In this document: positions 21,059 through 34,000 of the stretch, in pieces | How positions within the stretch are numbered: the stretch's first letter is position 1 | Layout: each line of letters begins with the position of its first letter | DNA from: Rusavskia elegans | Taxonomy: Eukaryota; Ascomycota; Lecanoromycetes; Teloschistales; Teloschistaceae | Direction: 5' to 3' | Assembly (NCBI GenBank): GCA_011316305.1 | Contig: SAUG01000049.1 | Location: 1-64,000, forward strand | Length of the DNA stretch: 64,000 nucleotides | Notes under the pieces: generated by a model | Told to the model about the DNA's origin: nothing | Seen by the model: only the letters and a program-made list of their open reading frames with translations | Databases searched by the model: none | Made by a program: the position numbers and the translations under genes

Positions 21059-24000
21059 TCATTTCGAGATCCACTTTGGGCCCTGGGTGAATCGGTCGAC
21101 CAAAAGCCATCGGACAATATCAGGAAAATGCCTTGCGACGTCGAGAGCACTGACTATAGCACCATGACAGTTGCTGTATACTATCTTCGCGCCCTTTGAG
21201 ACGAGAATCTTGACCGCAGTGAGTCGCCCCGCAGCACTAGCGCCCATGAGCGGAGTCCCATGATCACCGCCTTCTTGTTCCAGATCTGCTCCTAGCTCAA
21301 GAAGGACCTCTATCAAATATTCTTGCTGATGTGGAAGTGTTAACGTGCATGCCGCATACAGTGGCGTCCCTCCGACACTTCCGCGCTGGTGCACGAGCCT
21401 TTGAGCGGTGGGCCTAGATATTCGTCGAATGAATTTCTCCATCAAACTTCTGGTCATGTACTGATTCTGTACACAAGCCGTCAAACAGTTTGCCTTCCCA
21501 TCATTATACACCTTGGGGTCCGGAGCAAGGTTGAGTAGAAACTGCAGCTCGCGCCGAGTTCCGTAGGATATGATAAGTGATGCAGGGGTGTAGTAAATGG
21601 GATCATGGCATCCTTGAGTGACATCGCCACTGTTAGTGAAAAGAAATGGAATCACAGACATATAGCCTTCATCTGCTGCATAGTATAGCGCTGTTTTGCC
21701 AAGGAAGTCCCTCGCTTGGAGATCTGCCCCTCTGGCCGTCATGATTCGAAGGGGACCCAGTCGATCAGATAAAACAGCCACTATACACGCCGTCTGGAGG
21801 CGCTTATCCACAGCATGAATATTGGCTCCGAAGCTTAGAAGAAGCTCGATTATTGTCGTATTATGCGTGGCTGCTGCGTAGTGAAGTGGTGTCCGTAATT
21901 GTGTATCCGTTGTATTGATATTCGCACCTTTCTGTAGTAGAAACTTGACCGTGCGAGCGTCTCCTACCGAAGCGGCGATATGCAACGGTTTTGCTACTTT
22001 GATTTCCTCAGGGAGACGGATATCATCATTCGTATACCAGGGATGTCGCGGGGAAATCTCACCCACCGGCAGATCAATCAAATCCTGTATTGAGCTTTGA
22101 AACCAATTAAGCTGCGATATACAAGAAGAATTTGATCCTACAGAATGAATTAGCATTTTGTTCCTCGGATTACGATACTAGAAAAAAAGACTTTCCAACG
22201 TGTCGCCTATGATATTTGACGAGCAATTCTATACACTCGAACCTCCTATACTCCGCCGCCACATGAATGGGATGCACGGTATTTCTGATCTCGAAAATCG
22301 CTGCCGGGTGTTTTTCCAGCAAGATCCGTAAAAGATGGGTGTAGCCAAAAGCAGCTGCGTAGTGCATTACCGTGTAACCTTTCGCAAGCCCAAACCTACA
22401 GGTAAGTCCCTCAATTGACGCTCCTTGCGTAGCCAGAAATTCGACAATTTCGAGTTGAATTTGATTCAAAGGGCTAGCATAAAGAGCATAGATTAGTGGT
22501 CTGCACCCTCGGCACTCGACGAAGCCTTGGCTAAGGCTTGCTCCATCCTGGATAGCCTGGTTGCACAAGTCGATATCTGTACCGTCGATAGCCCTCTTTA
22601 ATCTCCTTGACGCTTGTCGTGAGCGAGTCGCGGTGGATTTTGGAACCCTGTTGGTAGATAGACGAGGAGCTAGCCCGGAGATCAGTTCGTTAAGTACGTT
22701 GGTCCCGAGTACCAATCTCACCTCGCTTGAGTTTGTGATCTTTAAACATCTTCGCTGCTGACGTGTGTCCCGAGTCCATTGCGATCGTCTCACAGTCCAC
22801 GCCTTTGGGGTTTGGGACTTCTCCGTCGCACCCATGCTCCAAGAATGCTGCTATTACAGCCAGGTTTCCGTTCCGGGCAGCGGAGTGTATCGGTAGCTCA
22901 CCGCTGGAGAACCAGGTAGTCGATTCGGCATTTCTGGAAAGCAGGGCTGACACGATCGATGAGGAAGAGAAAAGGATAGATATTTCCAATGCGGTTGCAG
23001 CGTACGTCACGTCATTGAGGAATGTTGTAGCGTTTATGTCGGAGGCAAGACCCTCATCCAAGAGATATTCTAGCACGTCCGATTTATAGTTTTTTGCTGC
23101 CACATGCAACGGACAGGCGTTGAGCCATGGCCATGACACACAAGAAAATTTCCCCCTCGCATTCCAGTCAACATCGGTGTACCTCAGCCGCTGCACTGTC
23201 CGTAGATGTCCACCGTCACATGCGTAATGTACTACATTGCAGCCATTCTTATCTACTACTCTTAGATCAGCTTTTTCGTGAATGAGTAAATCCATGATCT
23301 TAACCCTCCCTAGTCGAGCTGCGATCATGAGCGGGGTACTGCCGCCTGGACCAAGGCTGTTGACATTGCAGGTTCCTGCAATCAAGATTTCTGTAGTTTC
23401 CAAAGACCTACTCTCAGCCGCTACGGCAAGATGTAACGCTGTGTTCCCGTCATTGGCTACATCCGTAACGTCACAGCCAGCGCGGATGAGCCATTCGACA
23501 CATGCCAGGGATCCCACAGACGCTGCGCAGAGTAGTGGCGACCAGCCATCGGTGGATGTCATGCTACTAAAACGTGGTAGAGGCCGGTATCGTGCCAGAA
23601 CATCCAGTTTTTCCTTGCTAGCTTCAAGAGCCGCCAGGTGCCACAAACTATAGCCGTCGTTGTCTCGAGGTAATTCGTCGTTGTTTTCGTTCAAGAAGTA
23701 TTCGAGACAATCTGCACTGATAGCTTTGATGGCATGGTGGATGGCTGCTCTGCCTTTGCAATCAACTTTCTTGGGCTGGGCTCCATGTGTCTGAAGCAGC
23801 TTCACGATGTCAAGGTGATCGGTCATCGCCGCAAGATGTAAAGCAGTAATCCCGTCAGCCTTATCAACATCGTCGACATCGACGTTCTCTCTTCGTAAGA
23901 GTTGGAGAATGACGTCCATCTGGGCATGTTTGGCAGCAGCGCGCAGAGCTGGACCATAGTCGGCAGAATGCAGTGCCCTATTCCCACCGCCATCTTCCAT

Positions 24001-26673
24001 CAGCCCGAATGACGGATTCCTGCCTGCCGCAATTCGTAGCCGGAGTAGCTGGGGCGTGTCCTTCTCTTGTACGTTACGACTTGTAATGTGGTCTATGATG
24101 TCACGCACAGTAAGAGTCCCAGGCGTATCCGGACTGGCTTCCAGTAGAGTCAAGCATCTGTCATCGATCATTGCTCCTTCTTCCAAAAGTCTTACCGCCA
24201 GGGGCTTGTCGGAATAATAAAGACTCAGGAAGAGAGGTGAGTATGTACCAAATGATGTATTGTAACTGTGAAGATCTGCGCCTGCGCTGGATAGTATATA
24301 GGTCAATTTTTGTTTCTGGGGGTCCGAGGGCCATGGGTAATTGACCCGTATACCCTCGCCGAACATGCTCAAAGCTTCCGATCCCATTAGTGCACACTGG
24401 TATGGAGTGCCGAAGATACTAACCCGATTAACGTCACATCCGTTGTCGACTAGCCAGGTGCAAATTTCAGGAATCGCTAAGATAGCAGCATAGTGCAACG
24501 CACTGGCTTCGGCGATTCCGTCCATGGCTCTGTCGTATAGTTCATGCATATTCTTCTCCTCAAGTAGCAAGTAGATCAAATCCTGGGCCCATGATATGAG
24601 AGTGTTAGGTTTTGATGGATTGAGGAGTCTTTTGGTCATTGAAAGCAGCTCGCTGTCGTGCATATAATCCTGGGCATGGCAATCCCACATTTCCACAGCA
24701 TATTTACGAAATGGATACGCCTTGAGACGGCGGGTCGTAAAATTATCGTTAGCGGCAACGTCTTGGTCGAAGTCCTGGAAGTTCAAGTACGTGAGGCAGA
24801 CCTTCGCAAGTTCTTCTTCGCCATGACCAGCGCCAATCCGGTATGCTGCAAATTCGCCGCTGTCTTCGTCTTCTATCCCCTGCAAGAATTCTTTCACGGT
24901 GAAATGCGCCAGCTCGAGATAGTCATCGTCCGCAGCCTGGCGAACAAGACTGCTGCACCACCGAAGGATCTCAGTCTTGTCGGAAATATTATCGTTGTCT
25001 CGTTGTGTGTCGCTCAGGTCGATTGACACTGCTTCACACAGAGCCGCAGTGCTAAGCTGGCCAGTGCTGGTGTCTCCGTAGATGACCCACCTGAGTGTTC
25101 TGGAGACAAGAAGCTGAACATCCCTGTTGCTTGCGTTGACACGTCTCAGAATCCTTTCGTATGTCGCGGTCAACGTAGGAGGAAGATTCCCAAGCGCTTT
25201 TCGTCGGCTGGCATCGTTTGGCAGCTCACACAGATGATCCATCTGGCAAGCCACCCACCGAAACCTTGAATCACAGCTTGATCAGCAAGTGCTGAGCTGA
25301 CAGTATAGTCACTCATCTGGACGTGGCAACCAATGACGGGAAGAGGTCTATACATACATGCCATCTGACCTATTTACAAGGGTCTCCATAATGTATTCCT
25401 TCAGCGATTGATCTTTAATCCGAAGTTTGTTCTTGCGAGTCCGATTGTCGATTTCCGCGCCAACGTAAAGTCGGAGATCGCTGCTTTTTGCAGCAATAAC
25501 AAGTCGCTTGTAAGATTCAAGATTCTCGCGAATATTAATTTCGTCCCTACTTAGAAACAACGTCTTGAAATTTGCCTCTTTATCCTTCAAACTGAGACTT
25601 GCGAGCAGCTCTGTCACCTCAGCAGTATTAGTACCACACTCATCCAGTCCATCGACTATGACAGTGATATTATCGAAGCTTGAGGTTATATCGATAACGA
25701 GGTCTCGAAGCTCTTGACTATCGTACTCGAAATCATCTCTGCACTCTACGTTGCGTCGCTCGCAATACTCCTGTACTTTGCCGAAACTTCGTTCGTCCTG
25801 CTTCGCGAATTGCTGGACTAGTGAGCCTAGGATAAGGTGTGGTTTCTGCGTTGCAGGATCGTTGTAGTCACAGTAAAAGAAGGCTACGGCATGGTTCGAA
25901 TTATTACTTATACGCAAGGATTCGTCGATCACGGTCGCTGCCAGGACGGTCTTTCCAGCACCTGGAATCCCAAGAAGCCAGAGTTTTGAACCGTCTGTCC
26001 GCGCCCATTCGAGATACTCCTGGCACTCTATCAACCATAGTCCCGTACCCGGTTGTCGCAATTGAGAGGCCATCTTCTGGTTCTTCTTTGGGTCTATCTT
26101 TCCAAAGGTCTCCAGAATCTTCCGACGTTTGGCGTCAAGGGCGATGCGAATATTTGTTTCGTGTCGCTGCTTCAACTGCAGCTTAATCTCATCGACGCTG
26201 TCTTTGATGGCTTCCTGGGTAGAAAGTGACTGCACGAATCCCAACATGCTGTCCGCGCTCAATGCCAAACTTAACGTCGACTTATGCCGCTCAATTTCTG
26301 TTAAAAGCGTCTTGACCTGCGAAGATGAGAAGGGCCAGTGCATCTTCCGCTTAATAATCTCCATTCTGCCCTTCGGACCAGAAGATGTACTATCTTTCTC
26401 AAGGATGATGCGCAACTTCTCCAAAGTTTGGGCACAAGAATTGATGTGGTTGATTCTCGCACTCGAAAACAAGGTTTCATCTTCGAGCTGACAAGAAACG
26501 AGGTATAGATTATTCAAAATACCATACAGCGCACCGACCTCGGACGATAAAGCCGAGATCTCTTGGGACGCTCCCTTGACAGCGTGCACATACTTGAAGA
26601 TCCTACGGAATACCAAGTCCGCAAGGGTCACCAGGCCCGCAATGCTAGCGGAAACAGACAGAGGATCAGCCAT
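21059..26673 (-). CDS. NLR 2: giant STAND receptor with helical N-domain, NACHT and about 1,100 residues of ankyrin repeats
   Basis: Four exons on the minus strand: 26673-25358, 25264-22722, 22669-22179, 22111-21059. The sum is 5,403 nt, in frame, 1,800 aa. Introns 1 (93 nt) and 2 (52 nt) are well supported. Intron 3 (67 nt, GTATCG..CGCAG) was chosen because it keeps the ankyrin frame; other ends are possible. The N-terminus MADPLSVSASIAGLVTLADL is the classic Fungal_N/HeLo-like start. NACHT: Walker A GIPGAGKT at 235-242, Walker B VIVDGLDECG near 336-345, then LFLSRDEINIR. An ordered helical linker (LGNLPPTLTATYERILRRVN, then LRWVIYGDTSTGQLSTAALC) is followed by ankyrin repeats from about residue 690 to the end (TALHLAAMTDHLDIVKLLQ, PLHIAASVGDARTVKFLLQ and others). 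The length is at the upper end for this class. No frameshift seen. Likely role: non-self or damage sensing. Confidence 0.85.
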
Positions 26674-27518
26674 CGTTGCTGCTTGGTTGTCGGTCGTAAT
26701 AAGCAAGTAAAATTATCATGATTATTTGGAAAATCAATTCTGTGAATCGCTGCAAGTGTTGAGCATTAGTGAGATCAAAGCAAAGGTCAGAACAGAAGTG
26801 AAGTGCGGAGACAAAGAGGGGCTGAAAAGTAACGTTAGGTATCCTTGCCCTGGCCAGGATTGTGGACACCTTGCAGCGCCAAGTGCAAAAGTTTTGATGG
26901 TCCACCGGATATATCGGACATATGCGACGTGGCTCTGCAGCCAATAGATAAGCGGGTAGATATCTTAGCGTACCACACTAGGGGTCAGGAATGCCAAAAA
27001 TCGACGGTAAAAAGACAGCAAGCTGTCTAATCATGCAACAATCTATAAATACACCACCCTGCTTGCCGCGGGATGCCGTCCAGCTCTTGGCGCCAAGAGT
27101 GATCACTTGCGTAGTCAGCATGTCGATCATATCGCTACATTTAGTGTGGAATTCTTGTCTCCCTTCCATCTGACCTAGACCGGCGTTGAGAACACTGGTG
27201 ATACCACTGACTCCATCTCCATTATCGACCGCAATCCCCTTCGCTAAGACTGAATGCTTACAAAACGGGCCGTTTTCTCCAGTGAATGGCATTGTTTGAC
27301 AAAGCGAGTCACAATATACTAAGACCACACAAAGACTTCATCTTGTGAAAGTTGGAAGGAGCAAATTACCCAAATTTCTCGACATAGTGTCCGCTTGTGA
27401 TGCCGCATGCATAGTCGCTGTCGCCGCTATATTAATGCTAACCCCATTATGTCTGCCTTTTCCATTTTGTTTACCTGTGGCCCCTCCCCAAAGAGTAATT
27501 TTCACCTATCTCATCTCC
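26674..27518. other. Intergenic, promoter of NLR 2 and 3' flank of the next gene
   Basis: About 845 bp with no supported coding sequence. Open frames of 60-116 codons on both strands lack domains. Confidence 0.45.
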
Positions 27519-28316
27519 TCACCAATTGCTCTCCTCCTCACTGTCCGACGACTGGACAAGCCATTCTGGCGCGTTGTATCGGATCATGGCCTCACGAGCT
27601 TCTCCCCGTGCGGTGCGTCTCACATGTCGCTCGCGTGCGTTCAGGTAGCTTTTGTCACCAGACAGAGGCTGCTTTTTACCCGCGTCCCAGTAAGGCCCGT
27701 CGACGGTTATGAGCCTCCCAGACCACACACATGACATGGGATAGTTCTTGGAGTTGGAGTTCGGGAGTGGTGGGCTGATGTTACTTGACGGTCTTGGCCG
27801 AGGAAGGATGGTGATTTGTGGACCGGGTGTAGCTTGGACTGTCGTGTTCTGTCGAGCTGGAGCGGGGATTTGGGGGTACGGACTATCCTGTTGCGCTTGC
27901 TGTGAGGTTGATCGGTCGTACATACCTGGACGAGGTTGGTACGATGGTTCGAAATTGACGTTTGGATCTTGAGCATCAGTCCGCGTGTCGAAGTTTGCAT
28001 AACCTGGTCGCAGTGCAGCTGGAACTGCGGTGTCCCTGATGGGAGGCAATACAGGCCTTGGCCCGGTATGTTCAAGTGCTAGTGCCGACGGCCATTGGGC
28101 TGTGTGCGGGGGCAGCTCTTTGATTGCCCCTGTAAGGTTCGCAAAGGAAGGAAGTGCTCTGACTGGATGCGGTGTAGTAATGTTGGAGAGACCCTGGCCG
28201 GCACTCGAGTGGATGCGAGGCAGTTGCAGATTATTGTGATGAGATGCTGATGAAGTTGCTGCATTGCCTGTCGCCACTCGTGCTTCTATTGGAGCTCTGG
28301 TAATAGAGGCCGGCAT
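27519..28316 (-). CDS. Orphan proline/glutamine-rich protein with a short conserved-looking C-terminus, 265 aa
   Basis: Single exon from ATG 28316. Residues 1-190 are disordered and rich in P, S, T, Q and A. The last 75 residues look ordered and charged: MSCVWSGRLITVDGPYWDAG, then SYLNARERHVRRTARGEARE, then MIRYNAPEWLVQSSDSEEE. No known domain, signal or membrane segment. The basic helix followed by an acidic Ser-rich end could be a protein-interaction tail. An opposite-strand frame across the same bases is a mirror of the Pro codons. Function unknown. Confidence 0.55.
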   Translation of the reverse strand: MPASITRAPIEARVATGNAATSSASHHNNLQLPRIHSSAGQGLSNITTPHPVRALPSFANLTGAIKELPPHTAQWPSALALEHTGPRPVLPPIRDTAVPAALRPGYANFDTRTDAQDPNVNFEPSYQPRPGMYDRSTSQQAQQDSPYPQIPAPARQNTTVQATPGPQITILPRPRPSSNISPPLPNSNSKNYPMSCVWSGRLITVDGPYWDAGKKQPLSGDKSYLNARERHVRRTARGEAREAMIRYNAPEWLVQSSDSEEESNW

Positions 28317-28980
28317 AACTGAAACAGGCTTAGTTTGAACGTATCGAAAACCAGGTATGTGGACGTGTAGTGGTGTGAAGGGATGGTCGGCTTATATACC
28401 CTTAGGTCAATGAAATCGCTGACCTTGACTCATCAATGAGGTGAACAAAGACAAGATCTGTTCATCGCTCACCTTGAGAGATTATTGCAGTCTTTGCTCA
28501 AGAATCACATATCAGCGGATACTATATACTGACTGGTACATCTACAGAGTATTTTTCGATTACATCGATAATCTATCCAGATTATACGCAAGATAAGTGA
28601 CATTGTTGTTGCTGTTGTCATGAAGCCTACACTGTGTACCAGCGCATGATTGAGTATCGTTCAGTAGGCACGGCTCCCGGTTCACAAGCTCGACTCTCGA
28701 ACTCCAGATACAATAATGGAGGATGACATTTTCTTTGTACTAACAATGCGATTCATAAATCTCGACGTATCTTTGTCGTCGCCTGCAAATATCTCTTTGT
28801 CTACGTTGCAGCTTATCACTACAGGTTTGCGCACCGAGATTGCTTCTATGCGAGGATCCCAGCGACCATTTGCATTGTCCAGCTTCTGCCCAGTCGTTTG
28901 CTGTAGTTCGCTTCTTCTTCGTACTACCCACAACTACGAAATCCCATTGCGTCAACCGACTGTGACTTACATCTCTCGCC
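28317..28980. promoter_or_regulatory. Divergent promoter region, 660 bp
   Basis: Lies between the minus-strand orphan and the plus-strand kinase, so it carries both promoters. AT-rich blocks lie near 28500-28620. No clear TATA box; no gene seen. Confidence 0.4.
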
Positions 28981-30168
28981 ATGCCTTGCGGCCGTGGCAT
29001 ATCTAGTGATCGGTACTACGATCGTGGATACGATGACGATCTTGGAGGTCTTGCACGCAGACAAGGCGATCAAATGGTGCTGCAAGGTGATGCCGTGAAG
29101 CGTGGAGCGTTTCTTGGCCCTCCCGTCCGCGAGACACGACCAGGAGACAAGAATTTGCAAGGGCACAAGTGGGTTCAAGAGTCGGATGGACACGAGTATC
29201 TATATAATCACGTCAAGAATATTGGTGTTGGGGGCCAAGGCCAGTAAGTTCTCTTTTACCCCTTTTCCAATTCGATCTAACGGACCGACGCTGACCTGAC
29301 TTACAGGTGCGATCTCTACCGCCGATCAGGCCACTCCAACAAACTCATTGTGTGTAAAATCATGAAGGACGGCTTCGACATGGCCTATGACAGTAAGGGC
29401 AAACGCAAACCCGCCGAAGCCATTATCCTCAAAGACATCCTCGGTCCCCACCCGTTGATTTGCAATCTCCAAGCCTTCACCAGCCACAGATTTTGGTTCG
29501 AATACTGCGGCCTCGGCGACCTCCAAGACCTCTGTGACGGCTACCTCAGACACGGCACCAAAGTCCCGGAATCCTTTGCCTGGCATTCCTACCGCCAGCT
29601 GGCCGAAGCCTTCGCCTTTATCCACGAAGGCTACATGACCAATTCTTCCCACCGACCCGAGAACTTCCAACCTATCGTTCACCGCGACGTGAAACCCTCC
29701 AACATCTTCATCCGCGAAAATCCCCGCAATCCCTACCCTGATCTTGTACTTGCCGATTTCGGTATCGCCATCACTACGTCCGCCCTCAAGCGCGAGAATG
29801 GCTACCTGTTGGGAACACCCATATACCAACCCCCAGAAATTCCGTACCACTCCTGCGAAGGCGACATTTGGTCTGCGGGTGCCTGCCTCCATGTGCTTGC
29901 CACAGGGTCACCCCCGATTAAAGCCTTACCCAAGGGACAGCTTTCGAAGAATTGGTATCGGGCGCCAGAGGCGAGGGCCGTGGCCGATCTGAGAAGTTTA
30001 GGGTATAGTCATAACTTGCATGCGGCGTTGATGTGGACGTTGAGGAGGCGGAAGGAGGATAGGTTGTTGGGGCGGGAGTTGGTTAGTCATGTTGCGAGGG
30101 GTGAGAGGGATTATCTGGAGAGAGGGGGACCGAAGGTTGAGCTAGGGAGGTGGGTAGGGAAGAAGTAA
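28981..30168 (+). CDS. Protein kinase (Ser/Thr type, NEK-like fungal group)
   Basis: Exons 28981-29243 and 29307-30168 join through a 63-nt GTAAGT..TTACAG intron (CGCTGACC branch) to give 374 aa. The intron splits the glycine loop. Motifs in order: GVGGQGQCDLY (Gly loop), LIVCKIMK (ATP-binding Lys), IVHRDVKPSNIFI (catalytic loop with Asp and Asn), LADFGIAIT (metal-binding DFG), GTPIYQPPE (activation segment end, PPE in place of APE) and GDIWSAGACLH (F-helix Asp). All catalytic residues are present, so it is predicted to be active. The N-terminal 75 residues are an ordered, charged extension. Many fungal kinases with this catalytic loop form an expanded, poorly characterised group. Substrate unknown. 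Confidence 0.9.
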
Positions 30169-30443
30169 CCAAGAAGGGGGTAGAGTACAGGTATGTTGCT
30201 GTTGGAGTTGAATAGTAGCCTTGTAACGCAATGTATATGATTCGCTCTTTTACGTTCTTTTTCATTTTTTCGAAAGTTTGATTCATGTGGGATATACTTG
30301 ATTGTCTGAATGTGTTGGTAGGTGTCGATTTAGGCTAACTGTTAGGCTGCATTAAAAGCCAGCTTGAAGCCATTTTCTCAATCTGTACGCACTGGCCGTC
30401 GAGGCATAGGATTCAGGGGTTTGCCAAGTCGACCTTGTGAGCT

Positions 30444-30985
30444 ATGATTGGCTCGGGAGCAATCTCTATCCCTGATGGCCTCCCTCGTACCGTGCAGCAA
30501 TTCTGGAATCCACGAGAGCTTGACAATCGTAAGTATACATAACTATTTGACTCGTTAGTTTACTATTCAATCTGATACTACTACTAGGACCCGTACTCAT
30601 CCGCCTCAGCCGTTTCCATGGACTCCAGTGGGATATGGAATGGATGGCAGATCAAGAAAGCGAAGGCTGGGATGAAGATACGGATGAGTCGAGTAGTTCA
30701 CCGAGGACGAGAGTATATCGTCGGCCGGTTCTACGTCTCGAGACTTCTATACGACAAAACCTACGAATTGCTCACCGAGCGCTAGCCTCGACGTTAGGAT
30801 TGTCCTATAATAGGATACAGGTTCCTATAAGACGCGGGCAAGAGATGCGAGAAAATAAGAGCAAAGCAAATGGTAAACGCAAGCAGGGAGAAGATACACC
30901 CAGTAGACGCAAGAAGAGAAAGAGTCGATTTCCAGCGCTAGAGGCTCTCACAGATGTGACGAGCCCTACCGAGATTAGACAGTAG
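30444..30985 (+). CDS. Small basic orphan protein, two exons, 160 aa
   Basis: Exons 30444-30528 and 30588-30985 join in frame through a 59-nt GTAAGT..CTACTAG intron. The protein starts MIGSGAISIPDGLPRTVQQF and continues with RPVLIRLSRFHGLQWDMEWM across the join. An acidic Ser-rich stretch follows, then an Arg-rich helical part, then a likely bipartite nuclear localisation signal (NGKRKQGEDTPSRRKKRKSR). No domain recognised. It ends 100 bp from the convergent 3' end of the patatin NLR. A nuclear role is inferred from composition only. Confidence 0.5.
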
Positions 30986-31085
30986 TAGAGGAAAGCTGGA
31001 GGCATGGTTACTATACCAATCTCTATTGTCTCATGCCACGAGGTCACGATACTGAATTAGACCGGAATATATTATTTTATCCGCT

Positions 31086-34000
31086 TTACTTCTTCCTTTC
31101 CTTACCTCTACGCCGGCTGATATCATTTGTTCTTCTCTCGAAAGAACGTAACCAATCTTCAGAATTTATACGGTCCGGGTGACTACTGTCGAGTACTTTT
31201 CTCTGTACATCAACAACATGCTTCATCATCTGGAGGGCAGCGTGGTGGCGGTCAAGAGACCAGAGGATTGTAGCCAGCTCATGCTCCGAGGTCAGTCGAT
31301 CCGGATGATCCTCAGGCAGAGTCTGCTTCTGGATCTGGACTACCTGCTCCAGCAGGGAGACCGCCTCCTTGACCTGTCTATTCGCCTGATATGCTTTTGC
31401 CAGCTCATGCTGTGAGGCCAGTTGAATCGGATGACCCTCAGGCAGAGTCTGCTTCTGGATCTGGACTACCTGCTCCAGCAGGGAGACCGCCTCCTTGACC
31501 TGTCTATTCGCCTGATATGCTCTTGCCAGCTCATGCAGTGAGACCAGTCGATACGGATGATCCTTAGTCAGGGTCTGCTCCTTGATCTGGACTACCTGCT
31601 CCAGTAGCGCTATTGCCTTCCTGGTATGCCCACAGTTTGCCAAATTCCTCGAACTTAGATCATACACGGGCAGCCATTCCGCGTCTACAATAAGCGGGTT
31701 TAGCGTTAGATGTTTCATTAGACCGGATATTAGAGTGAAGACCTTCGTATGAGCCCGCATGCCATTTAACAACCACCCGCACTGCATTACAATCGCCGTA
31801 ATCTTCGTCAGCGGCTGCGACATAGAAATCTCACTTATATCCCACAACGTTAGTGCTTCGAGGTGTGGCTGTAGCTGTCGTCCATACTTTCTCCACAGTA
31901 GTTGATCAGCACCCGAGATAGCCACCAAGCATCCTGTCGTAAGCCAAGCGTTGTGCTGTGCCGTTCTATCGAGGCGGTCCCTTGCCCACGCATTCGTCAA
32001 TGGGTGCATCGACAAGCTCAAGAAACCGTCGTGAGTATCGGTCGACACGAGTGAGAGCGCCTTAAGAAGCCAAACAGCTTCCGTTAGCCGAAACGAGTCC
32101 CATACATCGGTAGTTGCTTCTTGGAAGACCGGAAGCTGAGAGACATGCCACGATGTTAAGCGGTCACAGTCACCATCGTCGTTACTGCTGTTGCTGGAAA
32201 CTATACTTTGCGCACCCTTCCATCCCGCTTCAATTAGTGGTAGCAGTGGTATGCGATTTGCTGTACAAATGCCTAAAACTGGAAGCAACCTCAACGCATC
32301 TTTAGCCGCATCTCTCTCGAACGCTTGCGCTTGGAGAGCCTCAGCTGAAGCTTCAAAAGTCGTATAGACGTCTCCGTACCGAGACTTCGCTTGGGCGGGC
32401 CGGAACTCGAGCAGTCGCTTGCGTTGGCGTTCATATACGCGAGGGTATTCAGCCAGTGTACAGTGACCACGAGATATATACGCTCCCGCAAGGATTAGGG
32501 CGAGTGGGTGTGATCCTAGCAGAACTGCAACACTCTGTGCATCGTCTTGAAGAATGTGCTGTTTTTCCTGGGGCACCTTAGCAGCCCAGAGCAACAATTT
32601 TCGAGCATCGACTTCGGGAAGTCCTTCTAGCTCTATATGCCTTGTATTGGCGTGTTGTTGACATTCGGAGTTGCGTGATGTTAATATCACCACGCCCGAC
32701 GGTCCTGTTGGAAAATAGCGTTGGTAGTCGACGTCGGGATCATCGGCGTTGTCCAGAACCAGCAGCCATGAGTGTTTTATGTTAGCTAGGCCTTGCTGGG
32801 CTTCCTTTGATGACTGCGCAGGGATGCTGAGTTTGCTCGCGATATTTAAGAAATCGTTCTCGGCTGAGGACGTAGTACTGACGTCTACCCAGAAGACCCC
32901 CCAAAAACTGCTTATTGTCAGAGGAAAGGCGTCTGCAACGATGTAGATATTGGTGTTTACATTTCACGGATCCTGTAGGCAAGCTGCAGGCAGATCTCAC
33001 TCTTGCCCTGGCCCCCCATACCGGAGATGACAATGCTGCATTGGTTTGGACTTGAAGTATGTCTCACGGCATCTCGAATCGTAGCTTCCAGCTCACAGAG
33101 AATGCCGTCTCGACCAGTGAACAGCGTGTTGGTCAGCCGATTCACCATCCAGTGGATATTGCCGGTCCGAGAATGAAGACCTGTTGCAGTAAGCATCTAT
33201 ATACTACAGTTCATATTATCCTTTGCTATTGAACGAGAACGACGGTCTTTACCTGTATGAGATGCAACAGTACGCCGAGTGTTGTACTCCTGATTGAACT
33301 TAGTGGTGTTTCGTCCCGCACGCTACAGGCTTACGGTGACACTAGCAGCAAAATTTGTCTCTGTTCTATCTAAGAAGTATCAGCTTCCCAAATTAAGCAA
33401 AACTTTCGATATACACACTTTGCTTCATCTTCAGATTATGAACGCAATCTTTCACTCGCGACTTCTGTTCTGTATGCCTAAGATACTCATCCGTAGTAGC
33501 CTCGATTACACCCTGCTGTTCATACTCATCAAGGCCGACCCCTTGAAGACCTTGGTGAACATTGAATCGAAAATACCTCTTCTGTTCATATTGTTGCCTC
33601 CAGCGGCCGATGAATTCATCGGCTGTGCTCTCTGTCTCCGTCGCGATAGCTACCAATGTTCTCGCCATTTTCGCTATATTATCTTCAATCGGCTTTATCC
33701 CAGGATGACCAGTTCCGATGGATACGAAGCACTTAACCAGAGGTTTGAGCTCTCCTGTATCAGAACACCATATGTTTGACGCTTCGTCCTCTACCTGAAC
33801 TACTGGGTTGTTCGCTTTCAAAGCACCGTCAACGAATTTGCGCGCTCCAATATGCACAGGTTCGAAGAAGCTCGTTGCTGCTGATGTAGCTAGTGCAGCT
33901 TGGCATATAGTCGAGGCAATGCTGGGTTCTTCTGGCAGATTGTAGCTTCTCAAGCGTGTAGTACCAGTGGTCTCACTCGCAGTTGCGCAAACGAACCTGT

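Noticed and set aside
29326..29892. 188-codon minus-strand frame
   Set aside because: It lies opposite the kinase catalytic exon, whose motifs are unmistakable on the plus strand.
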